A stretch of 64,000 nucleotides of DNA from Oceanobacillus senegalensis (lineage in GTDB: Bacteria > Bacillota > Bacilli > Bacillales > Amphibacillaceae). Location of the stretch: NCBI RefSeq assembly GCF_900176885.1, contig NZ_LT839648.1, forward strand, positions 29,720 to 93,719, written 5' to 3'. Positions 46,416 to 55,139 of this stretch are shown here, one piece after another (position 1 is the stretch's first letter; every line of letters starts with the position of its first letter). The notes beneath the pieces are model-generated. The model had not been told where the DNA came from, did no database searches, and saw nothing but the letters and a program-made list of their open reading frames with translations. The translations under genes and the position numbers were made by a program.

Positions 46416-48215
46416 TTGAATCAAGGGGCATCCGAGATAAAACAAGGACTAGATACACTAAACGCACAAATCAAGCAGATCCAACACGCAGTAGATAACC
46501 TGGTGAACTTGAATGACTCATTTAAAGGGCAGGGAGCACAAGCCATTCGTTCCTTTTATCAAGAATGTCATGCGCCACTTTTGTTATTCATGGAAGGTTT
46601 CATGCTAGACTACCAGGAAACACTGAAGCTAATCCAGGATTCCTTACAATCCATGGAACCGGATGGGAATGCGATAATTCGCCAGGACTTCATACAAAAC
46701 GACGTCGATGAAGGAATTCGTCATGCAGAAAATGTTACAATGGGACTAACAGACGAGACAAACACCACGATTCAATCTGTGAATGACATCGTAGCCCTGC
46801 CAACGATTCAAGATGAGGAATTTCTCCAGCAGGCCAATCAATCCAGAAAAAACGCTTATGATACATTAGAAAAATTACATACATTTGATGCAGCGAGCAC
46901 AGCTAAACTTGGAAACGTGGAAAACGATATACAGCTAATGAATACTTACATTTCCGAGATTAGTAGAATGTTTCGAAGTGGCGACCTAAGTATTGGCGAT
47001 TATTCTGTTCGCAGATTAAGAGGGTACCAGTTTCATCAGGAATTAATTGACGCAGTAAAGAGTAAAGCCTGGAATAACACGCTATCCCTAGAGGTACTAC
47101 TCGGGACAGCTGGAATGCATATTCTATCCCAATTTGTGTCATCTGACGTTCTGATTCATTATCTTCAGGAAAAATATGAAATGCGAACGATGGATTACAC
47201 CGTTCGCTCTCTTAAGGCCATTTCGGCGGCAAGTGGTGATTCGATTACCCATCAGGAATTTGCGACGATCCGCGGCCAAGTCGTTAACAGTGTGGAAGTG
47301 ACAGATTACAAAAATGAATGGCAAGGTAAGTATTTCACCTTGCTCGATGGTAGGAAGGCTAGAGAGTTTACCGATGCAGATGGCACTGTCAGTTACGAGT
47401 TTGTAAGTGAGATTCCAGAGGACCGGTTTCAGCCAGAGGAGAAGAGCTTCCTAGAAAAAACATGGGATGGCGTGAAGGATGTTGGTTCAACCGTAGCCAG
47501 CGGAGCCAAAGAAGTAGCCGACTTTATGCTTTTAGACGATGTAAATACGCTTACCAGTTCAGATGCTTCTCTTGTTGATAAAGGCATCGCCGCAGCTTCG
47601 ATAATTCCGGTTGGGAAGGTATTAAAGCTAAGGAAAGTGGATGATATACTTAAGGTAGATGCGGATGGAGTAAAGGCGAAGAAGGTAGATAAGGTTGAGG
47701 GTACGGGAAATGATTATGAGACTTCTAAATTCCAAAAATGGAGTAACGATGGTAAATATGATAAAGTTAGAGCATACAGAGGAAGAGACCTTACGGCATA
47801 CAATAGTGAATATTTAGTTGATCCCCGGCTTGTAGTTGAAATGAATTTTAAAGGGAAGGATCGTTCTGGAACTAATGCTGCTGGTTGGGAAAGAAATGCT
47901 AAAAAATTCTTTAATTCACTCCTGAAAAGTAATCCAGAGTTTTGGAGTGTAGAAAATACGGATCTGATAAAGAGGGGGCGTGTTCCCAAAGCTGATGATC
48001 AGTTTTTAGAACACTTCCCTCAATACAGGGAGTATATACAAGAACCAATGCGGCATCATCATATTGGAGAAGGTGGGCAAGCCGTTGCCCTTCCAAAAAG
48101 TCTGCATCCTGGATATGGTGGAATCCATAATGTGGAGAAGGACTGGGGTATTACTGGAGTAGATGATGAAATTGCAAGAAGATTAGATACCTTTATAAAA
48201 GATTCAGGAAGGTGA
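46416..48215 (+). CDS. Full-length LXG polymorphic toxin with HNH-like C-terminal nuclease
   Basis: Type VII-secreted LXG toxin, 599 residues as listed. Residues 1-200 are the helical LXG delivery domain, about 170-425 a conserved pre-toxin region (EISRMFRSGDLSIGDYSV, KNEWQGKYFTLLDG, GSTVASGAKEVADF, VGKVLKLRKVDDILKVD), and about 428-599 the toxin. The toxin carries HHHIGEGGQAVALPKSLHPG then GGIHNVEKDWG, an HNH/Endo VII-like nuclease pattern. Start is odd: GAGGGGGG (46377-46384) is ideally placed for ATA 46392, which begins an LXG-like IKVLDAKSLNQG; the first standard start is TTG 46416 with no site. Followed after 4 nt by its immunity gene. Confidence 0.9.
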   Translation: MNQGASEIKQGLDTLNAQIKQIQHAVDNLVNLNDSFKGQGAQAIRSFYQECHAPLLLFMEGFMLDYQETLKLIQDSLQSMEPDGNAIIRQDFIQNDVDEGIRHAENVTMGLTDETNTTIQSVNDIVALPTIQDEEFLQQANQSRKNAYDTLEKLHTFDAASTAKLGNVENDIQLMNTYISEISRMFRSGDLSIGDYSVRRLRGYQFHQELIDAVKSKAWNNTLSLEVLLGTAGMHILSQFVSSDVLIHYLQEKYEMRTMDYTVRSLKAISAASGDSITHQEFATIRGQVVNSVEVTDYKNEWQGKYFTLLDGRKAREFTDADGTVSYEFVSEIPEDRFQPEEKSFLEKTWDGVKDVGSTVASGAKEVADFMLLDDVNTLTSSDASLVDKGIAAASIIPVGKVLKLRKVDDILKVDADGVKAKKVDKVEGTGNDYETSKFQKWSNDGKYDKVRAYRGRDLTAYNSEYLVDPRLVVEMNFKGKDRSGTNAAGWERNAKKFFNSLLKSNPEFWSVENTDLIKRGRVPKADDQFLEHFPQYREYIQEPMRHHHIGEGGQAVALPKSLHPGYGGIHNVEKDWGITGVDDEIARRLDTFIKDSGR

Positions 48216-48219
48216 GAGA

Positions 48220-48765
48220 ATGATAACGCCAGAGGAATTTATTGATAGGTGGGATGTTAATAAGTATGGCCCACTAAATAAATTTAATAGACAAGATTTA
48301 ATGGTAACGGAATTTTCAGATGATGTTAAAGGCTTTTTGTCTATAGGAGGTCTACCAGAGACACCACCGCCGTATTTGGAATTTTCCTCGCCACAAATTA
48401 GACCTATTACCAATGTATTTGATATGCCACAACATTTTAAAAGGTATTGGTTTTTGGGTTCAACTGGTTCTGGTGATCCAATATGTATAACAGAGAAGGA
48501 AGAAAATATAGTGTTTCTTAATAATGGAGATAATTATAAAGAAATATTCGTTAATTCTTCAATAAATCAGTTTGCAGAGTGTATATTAGCTTATGTATCC
48601 ATGATTGATAAAGCAATAGAGGTTAATGGGGAGGATGCCTTTATTGATAACGATATACCTAAATCAGTAGTAGACTGGTTAAAAGAGGAACTAGAGAGAA
48701 TTGATAGTAAGTGTATGCAAGCTGGGTTCTTTTGGTCTACTGAGTACGAAAATCTATTCGAATAA
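48220..48765 (+). CDS. SUKH-4-like immunity protein
   Basis: A 181-residue protein starting MITPEEFIDRWD, with GFLSIGGLPETPPPYLEF and FLGSTGSGDPICI, the pattern of SUKH-4 type immunity proteins. It is 4 nt after the HNH-like LXG toxin with GGAAGGTGAG as site, so it is its cognate immunity protein. A paralogue at 58266 follows the only other copy of the same toxin domain, which supports the pairing. Its first ~40 bp also recur as fragments at 54777 and 56470. Confidence 0.88.
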   Translation: MITPEEFIDRWDVNKYGPLNKFNRQDLMVTEFSDDVKGFLSIGGLPETPPPYLEFSSPQIRPITNVFDMPQHFKRYWFLGSTGSGDPICITEKEENIVFLNNGDNYKEIFVNSSINQFAECILAYVSMIDKAIEVNGEDAFIDNDIPKSVVDWLKEELERIDSKCMQAGFFWSTEYENLFE

Positions 48766-48807
48766 TCTCTGAAACGTGTTGAAAATAAAATAAAATGAAT
48801 GAAGAAC

Positions 48808-48850
48808 ACCTACGTGACGAATAAAGGGTATTGAATCGTAGGTTTTTTTC
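48808..48850 (+). terminator. Intrinsic terminator
   Basis: ACCTACG (48808-48814) pairs with CGTAGGT (48837-48843), extended by flanking bases and followed by TTTTTT. Ends the toxin/immunity transcript. Confidence 0.8.
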
Positions 48851-48927
48851 TATTGATGACAAGTATGTGTCTACTTGTAGAGGGTAGATACACCAAGATA
48901 GCATAGTGTAAAGAAAGGGGTAAAACA

Positions 48928-49398
48928 ATGAAATTGATACAGAACACTATAGTAAGGCCATTGCCTTCAGAGGAATTAATAAAAAATCACGAAAAGTTTT
49001 GGAGACTTTCATTACCAGAAGCTTTCTTAGGATTTATAAAAGAAAATAATGGTGTAGAGGTTGAGGAGGCAACATTTGAGTGTAACAACCGTGGTTATGC
49101 GATAGAAAGGTTTTTATGTATATTAGATGATATTGAGAATCATCCAAAAGGAATTTATGACATAGATGTTGTATTTTCACAAATAGGTGAAAGGTTAACC
49201 GATAATGAAGACTTATTAGGGGCAGAGGTATTGCCAATAGCTAGTGTATTTACGGGAGACTTTGTATGCTTAGATTTTAGAACAGATAAAAATAATCCAT
49301 CTGTTTGTATATGGTCGCATGAAGAATCCGGTGAGTTTGAGCCCGTTACTTATAATGTGGCAGATAACTTTACAGAATTTTTAAAGATACTTGAATAG
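48928..49398 (+). CDS. SMI1/KNR4 (SUKH-1) immunity protein
   Basis: A 156-residue SUKH-family protein: LPEAFLGFIKENNGVEVEE, EVLPIASVFTGDFVCLDFR and a C-terminal FTEFLKILE are the usual SUKH landmarks. AAAGGGG precedes the ATG. It has its own promoter region after a terminator and no toxin directly in front, so it is an orphan immunity gene, presumably against a toxin of related strains. A fragment of the same sequence is found at about 54855-54920. Confidence 0.87.
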   Translation: MKLIQNTIVRPLPSEELIKNHEKFWRLSLPEAFLGFIKENNGVEVEEATFECNNRGYAIERFLCILDDIENHPKGIYDIDVVFSQIGERLTDNEDLLGAEVLPIASVFTGDFVCLDFRTDKNNPSVCIWSHEESGEFEPVTYNVADNFTEFLKILE

Positions 49399-49437
49399 GA
49401 ACAAAGAGAGTAAAAGCTGAAAATATATGGAAGAAAG

Positions 49438-49470
49438 CACCTGATTGCCTTTTGAGCAACAGGTGTTTTT
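49438..49470 (+). terminator. Intrinsic terminator
   Basis: CACCTG (49438-49443) and TTGC pair with GCAA and CAGGTG (49460-49465), followed by TTTTT. The same hairpin type (GCACTTG...CAGGTGC) ends the next cassette at 50845. Confidence 0.8.
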
Positions 49471-49588
49471 ATTAAAGTTTTAGATTTTGGTCAACAAAGA
49501 TGATGCATTAATGAAATTCATAACTCATAAAGGTTGTATCATCAAGGCATTCTGTTTTAATAAACAATCCGCAAGCAAATCGTAAACA

Positions 49589-50434
49589 GTGTCGAGGGTG
49601 ACAGATTACAAAAATGAATGGCAAGGTAAGTATTTCACCTTGCTCGATGGTAGGAAGGCTAGAGAGTTCACCGATGCAGATGGCACTGTGAGTTACGAGT
49701 TTGTAAGTGAGATTCCTGAGGATCAGTTTCAGCCAGAGGAGAAGAGCTTCTTAGAGAAAACATGGGATGGCGTGAAGGATGTAGGTTCAACCGTAGCCAG
49801 CGGAGCCAAAGAAGTAGCCGACTTCATGCTATTAGCCGATGTAAATACGCTAACTAGTTCAGACGCATCACTCATTGATAGAGGCATCGCCGCAGCTTCG
49901 ATAATTCCGGTTGGGAAGGTATTAAAGCTAAGGAAAGTAGATGATATACTTAAGGTAGATGCGGATGGAGTAAAGGCGAAGAAGGTTGGTAAGGTTGAAG
50001 GTAAGGGTACGGATAAGGATATACAGATTCCTTCAGTTAGAAATAATGAACTTAATAAGTGGTTTGATAATTTATCAACTGATAAATTTGAGGAAATGTG
50101 GAGTGTTCCACATTTGAGAAGTAAGATTGAAGATAGGATAAGACGTCCAGGAGGATATCATGAATGGCATCTCGTAGCAAGAACACCCAAATTTAAGCAG
50201 TGGGGTGTAAGCATGGATGATATAAAAGAAATGAGAACCCTAACTAAAGATGTTGAATTTGTAAATCCTCCCGGACGTCATGGGAGACGTGGCTCTACAA
50301 AAGCACATAATGAGATTTGGAAAATTATTGATTCTGCTCCTGATTATGAAAGCTTTGTTAGAGAGTTAAATGAATGGGATAGTAAAAGAATGAAAAATGG
50401 AGTTCTGAATTTACCAGAAGGTCTAAGGAGGTAA
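49589..50434 (+). CDS. Orphan LXG C-terminal cassette, nuclease-like toxin (cassette B)
   Basis: The frame starts inside the conserved pre-toxin region (VTDYKNEWQGKYFTLLDG), nearly identical in DNA to 47300-47700, then switches after VGKVEGKG to a different toxin domain of about 130 residues with HEWHLVARTPKFKQW and PPGRHGRRGSTKAHNEI, His-rich motifs suggesting an HNH-like nuclease (tentative). There is no ribosome-binding site and the 5' junction (49560-49600) has a one-base insertion relative to the other copies (GTCGAGGGTGAC), so it should not be translated. It is a silent toxin reserve. Confidence 0.75.
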   Translation: MSRVTDYKNEWQGKYFTLLDGRKAREFTDADGTVSYEFVSEIPEDQFQPEEKSFLEKTWDGVKDVGSTVASGAKEVADFMLLADVNTLTSSDASLIDRGIAAASIIPVGKVLKLRKVDDILKVDADGVKAKKVGKVEGKGTDKDIQIPSVRNNELNKWFDNLSTDKFEEMWSVPHLRSKIEDRIRRPGGYHEWHLVARTPKFKQWGVSMDDIKEMRTLTKDVEFVNPPGRHGRRGSTKAHNEIWKIIDSAPDYESFVRELNEWDSKRMKNGVLNLPEGLRR

Positions 50435-50439
50435 ATACA

Positions 50440-50823
50440 TTGAAAAATGATGTTTCTTTGTGGTTAGGAAACTTCAACAATTTTGATGAGGTCGAAAAAT
50501 ACACTGAAATAATTTATGATGAAGATGGAGATAGTACTCCTTCTGTTTTTGAGAGAGAATTTAAATTGGGTTATTATGACAGAGACTTAATTGAAAAGGA
50601 TTGGATACCGGATACTGAAGATGATATAAAAGAGCTTTTAGTGGATTTTTCATATGATGATCAGTTAATAAAGCAGTTTATCGATGTTAAGTTAAACTCT
50701 AAATATAATACCATTATTTTAATTTATAATTATAATTATGATATAGATGGAAAGTCTGTATCTTCAGTAAATAAGAATGCATACAAATTAGATTTTATAG
50801 GTACAGCAGAGTATATAGACTAA
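50440..50823 (+). CDS. Imm22-like immunity protein
   Basis: A 127-residue acidic protein: VSLWLGNFNNFDEVEKYTE, DEDGDSTPSVFEREF and GYYDRDLIEKDW fit the immunity protein 22 (DUF4284) family. AAGGAGG lies before the start, 5 nt after the orphan toxin cassette, so it is the cognate immunity gene of that cassette. Unlike the toxin it has a good ribosome-binding site. Confidence 0.8.
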   Translation: MKNDVSLWLGNFNNFDEVEKYTEIIYDEDGDSTPSVFEREFKLGYYDRDLIEKDWIPDTEDDIKELLVDFSYDDQLIKQFIDVKLNSKYNTIILIYNYNYDIDGKSVSSVNKNAYKLDFIGTAEYID

Positions 50824-50844
50824 ATTGTTACAGTGTAGAGTAGG

Positions 50845-50886
50845 GCACTTGATTGTCAAAAAGGCAACAGGTGCTTTTGTTTTTTG
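50845..50886 (+). terminator. Intrinsic terminator
   Basis: GCACTTGATTGTC pairs with GGCAACAGGTGC (ends near 50873) with minor bulges, followed by TTTTGTTTTTT. Ends cassette B. Confidence 0.78.
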
Positions 50887-50934
50887 TTAGAAATTTAAAC
50901 TTTGGATGACATTGATGATACTTAATGGAAATTC

Positions 50935-50972
50935 ATACTTCATGAAGGTTGTACCATCATGAAGTATTGATT
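50935..50972. other. Perfect hairpin before junction block 1
   Basis: ATACTTCATGA (50935-50945) and TCATGAAGTAT (50957-50967) are exact reverse complements with an 11-nt loop (AGGTTGTACCA). A related hairpin with a similar loop lies at 57265, and a decayed one near 49520. It marks cassette ends. Confidence 0.65.
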
Positions 50973-50998
50973 TAGCACTTTAAGGAACGGAATAATAC

Positions 50999-51083
50999 GG
51001 ACAGGTACCCTGTCCATGGGTGTCGGGGCAACTTTCTGTTTATTACAGTTTTGTGAAACTTCTGAAAAACTATTTTTATTTTC
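50999..51083 (+). repeat. LXG cassette junction block 1
   Basis: GGACAGGTACCCTGTCC (50999-51015) is a perfect palindrome, followed by ATGGGTGTCGGGG, CAACTTTCTGTTT and a T-rich hairpin relic; at 51081 the LXG copy begins with TTCCGAGATTAG. The same order of elements occurs at 52411, 53981 and 62801. Confidence 0.75.
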
Positions 51084-51832
51084 CGAGATTAGTAGAATGT
51101 TTCGAAGTGGCGACCTGAGTATTGGGGATTATTCTGTTCGCAGCTTAAGAGAGCACGAGTTTCATCAGGACCTTATGGATGCAGTAAAGAGTAAAGCCTG
51201 GAATAACACGTTATCACTAGACGTACTACTTGGGACAGCTGGAAAGTATATTCTATCCCAATTTGTGTCATTTCACGTTCTGATTCATTATCTTCAGGAA
51301 AAATATGAAATGCGAACCGTGAATTACACCGTTCGCTCCCTTAAAGTCATTTCGGCGGCAAGTGGTGATTCGATAACAGTTCGGGAGTTTGCAACAATCC
51401 GCAAGCAAATCGTAAACAGTGTCGAAGTGACACATTACAAAAATGAATGGCAAGGTGAGTATTTCACCTTGCTCGATGGTAGGAAGGCTAGAGAGTTCAC
51501 CGATGCAGATGGCAATGTGAGTTACGAGTTTGTAAGTGAGATTCCAGAGGATCGGTTTCAGCCAGAGGAGAAAATTTTCTTAAAAAAAATAAAAAAACAT
51601 GGGACGGTATGAAGGATGTTGGTTCAACCGTAGCCAGCGGAGCCAAAGAAGTAGCAGACTTTATACTTTTAGACGATGTAAATACGCTTACCAGTTCAGA
51701 TGCTTCTCTTGTTGATAAAGGTATCGCCGCAGCATCGATTTTTCCTTTCGGGAAGGTATTAAAGCTAAGGAAAGTGGATGATATACTTAAGGTAGATGTG
51801 GATGGAGTGGCGGCTAAGAAGGAGAAATGATT
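51084..51832 (+). pseudogene. LXG pre-toxin copy without toxin domain (cassette C)
   Basis: A long copy of the pre-toxin region starting at EISRMFRSGDLSIGDYSV and running to DDILKVDVDGVAAKKEK. It is split by a frameshift near 51570-51605 (A-rich insertion TTAAAAAAAATAAAAAAAC) and has no start signal. Where the toxin should begin, it joins directly to an immunity gene, so the toxin domain has been deleted. Confidence 0.85.
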
Positions 51833-52344
51833 ATGTTAAAAAAGTAACGGAATATAAAGAAAGTCAATCTGTAAATATTGAATATGATGTGTATACACCG
51901 ATTAATATAGAATTCGGTTCTTGGAATATATCAAAGGAGCCAACGATATATTGGAGAACTGGGGATTTCAAGAAAACTTTAATAGAAATAGGCTTAGGGA
52001 AATATACAGGTAATATTCGTTCTATTACACTAACTTTAAGTGAGAATGTACACAACATGGAAAGTTTTAACCTGGATAAGAAGAATATAACTTTGATTAA
52101 AGGTGTACCTAATTTTCAGGTTGAAGAATATAATGATAAGACGTATATAGACGAAAATGGTGAATTGAACGTTTATATAGGAATGGATAAGGTGTTCATT
52201 TCGTTTTCGAAAAGTGATACTGTGTCTATTGTACAAAATGATAATTTGGGATTTGCTTTAGATAAAAATAAAATGGTTTGTGGAATTATAGTAAGTAGAA
52301 TGTTAGAACATGAAAAGAAAACATTAGAAGAGGCATTGAAATAA
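51796..52344 (+). CDS. Immunity-like protein of cassette C
   Basis: The frame is 182 codons from ATG 51796, but the first ~15 codons overlap the pre-toxin copy in another frame and are probably not genuine; the conserved-looking part begins near 51840 (VTEYKESQSVNIEYDVYTP). No family is recognised: mixed alpha/beta, acidic, soluble. Its natural start appears lost with the toxin domain. By position it is an immunity gene. A terminator follows. Confidence 0.55.
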   Translation: MWMEWRLRRRNDYVKKVTEYKESQSVNIEYDVYTPINIEFGSWNISKEPTIYWRTGDFKKTLIEIGLGKYTGNIRSITLTLSENVHNMESFNLDKKNITLIKGVPNFQVEEYNDKTYIDENGELNVYIGMDKVFISFSKSDTVSIVQNDNLGFALDKNKMVCGIIVSRMLEHEKKTLEEALK

Positions 52345-52368
52345 AGTATTATGAATTACAAAAATACT

Positions 52369-52405
52369 AAACCTTGTTTGGCTAAATGCCTTTCGAGGTT
52401 TTTAT
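52369..52405 (+). terminator. Intrinsic terminator
   Basis: AAACCTTG (52369-52376) pairs with CGAGGTTT (52394-52401), followed by TTATTTTTA. The same CCTTG/CAAGG design ends the SUKH genes at 61202, 61828 and 63747. Confidence 0.75.
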
Positions 52406-52410
52406 TTTTA

Positions 52411-52502
52411 AGGGACGTGGGGTCAGGTTCCTCGTCTATGGGTGTCGAGGTAACTTTCTATTTATAAAAGTTTTGTAGAGAATTTCTGCAAGACTTTTTT
52501 TA
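52411..52502 (+). repeat. LXG cassette junction block 2
   Basis: AGGGACGTGGGGTCAGGTTC, then ATGGGTGTCGAGGTAACTTTC and the hairpin AAAAGTTTTGTAGA/TTTCTGCAAGACTTTT (G-U pairs allowed), ending in T residues. The LXG copy begins at 52503 with TTTCCGAGATTAG. Confidence 0.75.
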
Positions 52503-53509
52503 TTTCCGAGATTAGTAGAATGTTTCGAAGTGGCGACCTGAGTATTGGGGATTATTCTGTTCGCAGCTTAAGAAATCACGAGTTTCATCAGGACCTTATG
52601 GATGCAGTAGAGTAAAGCCTGGAATAACACGTTATCACTAGACATACTACTTGGGACAGCTGGAAAGTATATTCTATCCCAATTTGTGTCATCTGACGTT
52701 CTGATTCATTATCTTCAGGAAAAATATGAAATGCGAACCGTGAATTACACCGTTCGCTCCCTTAAAGCCATTTCGGCGGCAAGTGGTGATTCGATAACAG
52801 CTCGGGAGTTTGCAACAATCCGCGGGCAAGTCGTTAACAGTGTCGAAGTGACAGATTACAAAAAATACGCTAACTAGTTCAGACGCATCACTCATTGATA
52901 GAGGTATCGCCGCAGCTTCGATAATTCCGGTTGGGAAGGTATTAAAGCTAAGGAAAGTCGATGATATACTGAAGGTAGATGCGGATGGAGTGAAGGTAGA
53001 TTATTTTACAAGTAAGAAAGATAATGCTTCTGTAATTAATAAAAATAATATATATAGAGGTGATAGTTTACTTAACTCTTCAACCAGACCAAATGGAGTT
53101 GGTAAACCCTATATATTAAGTTTAGGTGATTTAGTTCCATCTAATAAACATGGTTTCTATAAAGGGCGGCAAGTGACTGTTACAGAGCATATTCTAGGGG
53201 GTACAGAAGAGGGGCTAAATCAAATAGTCCTTATACTAGTTTTACGATTAACAAAAATGTTATTGGACGTTATGGAGAAAATGTTATTGAACTAGATATA
53301 TCAGCTTTAAGGAAAGATATACAGTCTGGGAAGATAGAGGATGTTGCTATACTTTCTCCAAAACAAGTTAAAAAGTTAATAGAAAGGGATGTTGTTTCTA
53401 CTGACTTTTGGAAGAAAAGAGCAATGAGTTGGACAAAGAGAGATAATGAATATTTGATTAAAGGGAAAGTTCCGAGTCAATATATTAAAGTTTTGTCTAA
53501 GGAGTGATC
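52503..53509 (+). pseudogene. Broken LXG copy with ART-like toxin domain (cassette D)
   Basis: Pre-toxin copy with a two-base deletion at about 52605 (GCAGTAGAGTAAAGCC), an internal deletion joining VEVTDYK directly to TLTSSDASLIDRG near 52862, and a further frameshift near 53228. The toxin part reads NIYRGDSLLNSSTRPNG, then SPYTSFTINKNVIGRYG and VIELDISALRKD in the shifted frame. The YRG...SPYTSFT...E order resembles the R-S-E layout of ADP-ribosyltransferase toxins (tentative). Inactive as it stands. Confidence 0.75.
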
Positions 53510-53512
53510 ATT

Positions 53513-53794
53513 TTGAAATTATACTTTTTAGATGAGTTTTTAGGAGATATACAAAATATTAATGTTGAAGGAATGTGGATAAATGCTGAGTTTACCCCTT
53601 CAAAAAATATGGAGAAATTTAACGATTTTTTTGCTGCAATTGTTGACGAAGGAAATAATTTTGACGAAGTATATTATAGTGAAGAATGGTTAGATGATAG
53701 CAATTGGTTTGTTATTGATGATGAAAATAGGAAAAAGTCTATATACATACCTGCAATTTATCCTGATGGGGAAATTAACTGGAGGTGGAGATAA
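53513..53794 (+). CDS. Small acidic immunity protein of cassette D
   Basis: A 93-residue protein from TTG 53513, chosen because AAGGAG lies 8 nt upstream; the in-frame GTG 53504 overlaps that site. It begins LKLYFLDEFLGDIQ and contains YSEEWLDDSNWFVIDDE. It is strongly acidic, as immunity proteins often are, and follows the ART-like toxin relic at once. No family recognised. Confidence 0.65.
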   Translation: MKLYFLDEFLGDIQNINVEGMWINAEFTPSKNMEKFNDFFAAIVDEGNNFDEVYYSEEWLDDSNWFVIDDENRKKSIYIPAIYPDGEINWRWR

Positions 53795-53935
53795 TTTATT
53801 AGCGGGGGTTGCCCACAAAGCTAGAGTGATAGAGAATAGGCAAGAGGGATGGTTCTCCCTTCATGAAAAGAAACATCCTTGGATTCCTTGGCCACGTATA
53901 TGAAACGTCACACAGTTTATTCCGTGTGGCTTTTT
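53795..53935 (+). other. Short protein remnant and terminator
   Basis: In one frame a C-terminal remnant reads VAHKARVIENRQEGWFSLHE then KKHPWIPWPRI and stops near 53901. It is followed by a terminator: GTCACAC pairs with GTGTGGC and TTTTTG follows (about 53904-53935). The remnant has no start and no recognised family. Confidence 0.5.
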
Positions 53936-53980
53936 GTTTGTACATCCATTTCCCACATTTTCCTCTTTTCTTGTAATAAA

Positions 53981-54070
53981 GGACGCATGGACAGGTACCT
54001 TGTCAATGGGTGTCAGAGTAACTTTCTATTTAAAAAGTTTTGTAGAAAATTTCTGCAAAACTTTTTTATT
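53981..54070 (+). repeat. LXG cassette junction block 3
   Basis: GGACAGGTACCTTGTC, ATGGGTGTCAGAGTAACTTTC and the hairpin AAAAGTTTTGTAGA/TTTCTGCAAAACTTTT, nearly identical to block 2. The LXG copy begins at 54071 with TTCCGATATTAG. Confidence 0.78.
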
Positions 54071-54415
54071 TTCCGATATTAGTAGAATGCTTCGAAGTGG
54101 CGACCTGAGTATTGGAGATTATTCTGTTCGCAGCTTAAGAGAGCATGAGTTTCATCAGGACCTTAAAGAGTAAAGCCTGGAATAACACGTTATCCCTAGA
54201 GGTACTACTTGGGACAGCTGAAAAACATATTCTATCCCAATTTGTGTTATCTGACGTTCTGATTTATTATCTTCAGGAAAAATATGAAATGCGAACCATG
54301 GATTACACCGTTCGCCCTTAAAGCCTAGGAACGCCAGTAACCCATAGAACATTTATACCTGGTGGCAAAGTTACAGGAAAAATAAATCAGTGGGGGAAAT
54401 TGAATATTGTATAAA
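54071..54415 (+). pseudogene. Decayed LXG copy with toxin remnant (cassette E)
   Basis: A short, frameshifted copy of the pre-toxin region (to about 54325, the equivalent of YTVRS), then a jump to TPVTHRTFIPGGKVTGK, the end of an unrelated toxin-like domain that stops near 54412. Several in-frame stops and deletions are present. Not functional. Confidence 0.7.
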
Positions 54416-54579
54416 ATTGAAATAGTAGAGAAAATGGATTTAATTGTAACTGGACTACGTTGTTTATTGGTAGACAGTTTAAGTTAATATCTTCCTTAGA
54501 AGGAACAAATTCCGCTGTTGAATATCTAAAGAATAATCCTAATGTTAATAATGAGTTCATCCAATAAAATATTTTTTCA

Positions 54580-54720
54580 ATGTTTCATACGCCCCAAAAT
54601 ATGTATGACTTTTTTAGAAAAGTATCGGATGCATTTTATTATCCATCTGATCCAAAACATACAATTAAAGAACTTGTTGAGGAGTTTTTGGATGCTGAGA
54701 AGCAATTCATATTAAAATAA
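54580..54720 (+). pseudogene. Immunity-gene remnant (cassette E)
   Basis: A 46-codon open tail, FHTPQNMYDFFRKVSDAFYY then IKELVEEFLDAEKQ, without a ribosome-binding site; upstream sequence (about 54420-54575) contains in-frame stops. Its last ~60 bp plus the following terminator recur at 56370-56467. Confidence 0.6.
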
Positions 54721-54737
54721 CTAGAGAGTGTAAAGAG

Positions 54738-54769
54738 AACGATGGATTAATAAGCCATCGTTTTCTTTT
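54738..54769 (+). terminator. Intrinsic terminator
   Basis: AACGATGG (54738-54745) pairs with CCATCGTT (54755-54762), followed by TTCTTTT. A near-identical copy lies at 56435. Confidence 0.8.
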
Positions 54770-54776
54770 AAGGAAG

Positions 54777-54920
54777 GTGAGAGAATGATAACGCCAGAGG
54801 AATTTATTGATAGGTGGGATGTTAATAAGTATGGGTCACTAAATAAATTGAAAAGACTTAGAATTTATAAAAGAAAATAATGGTGTAGAGGTTGAGGAAG
54901 TAACACTTGAGTGTAACAAC
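54777..54920 (+). pseudogene. Chimeric immunity fragment (SUKH-4 head joined to SUKH-1)
   Basis: From 54777 the DNA matches the start of the SUKH-4-like gene at 48212-48285 (ribosome-binding site, MITPEEFIDRWDVNKYG), then near 54855 switches to a piece of the SUKH-1 gene at about 49025-49095 (EFIKENNGVEVEE in another frame), then to a third sequence at 54924. A direct record of recombination between neighbouring immunity genes. Confidence 0.75.
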
Positions 54921-54923
54921 TCG

Positions 54924-55136
54924 ATGAAAAAACTTATAGATTTAAAGGAAATGAATAAGAAATATTCGGTTGGTACCAAAATACGTTCTAATGCTTATCC
55001 TGAGTTAGATGGTAAGCCATTGGAAGGAAAACTGATATTGGAAATTCCAGCGACAAATAAAAATATTTCGGATATTGAAAGATACAAACAAATAGCAAAA
55101 GATTCTGGAATAGAATTAAGGTTTATGGAGGAGTAG
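54924..55136 (+). CDS. C-terminal toxin fragment (cassette F)
   Basis: A 70-residue frame starting MKKLIDLKEMNKKYSVGTKI and ending with LEGKLILEIPATNKN and IAKDSGIELRFMEE. The last part resembles the C-terminal end of restriction-endonuclease-fold polymorphic toxins (tentative), and a related end is found at 56511-56657. It has no ribosome-binding site and is likely the tail of a toxin whose body is lost. Confidence 0.5.
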   Translation: MKKLIDLKEMNKKYSVGTKIRSNAYPELDGKPLEGKLILEIPATNKNISDIERYKQIAKDSGIELRFMEE

Positions 55137-55139
55137 AAA

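Noticed and set aside
53879..54173. Small frames across junction block 3
   Set aside because: They span the terminator and junction hairpin and only by chance run into the LXG copy; no translation signal.
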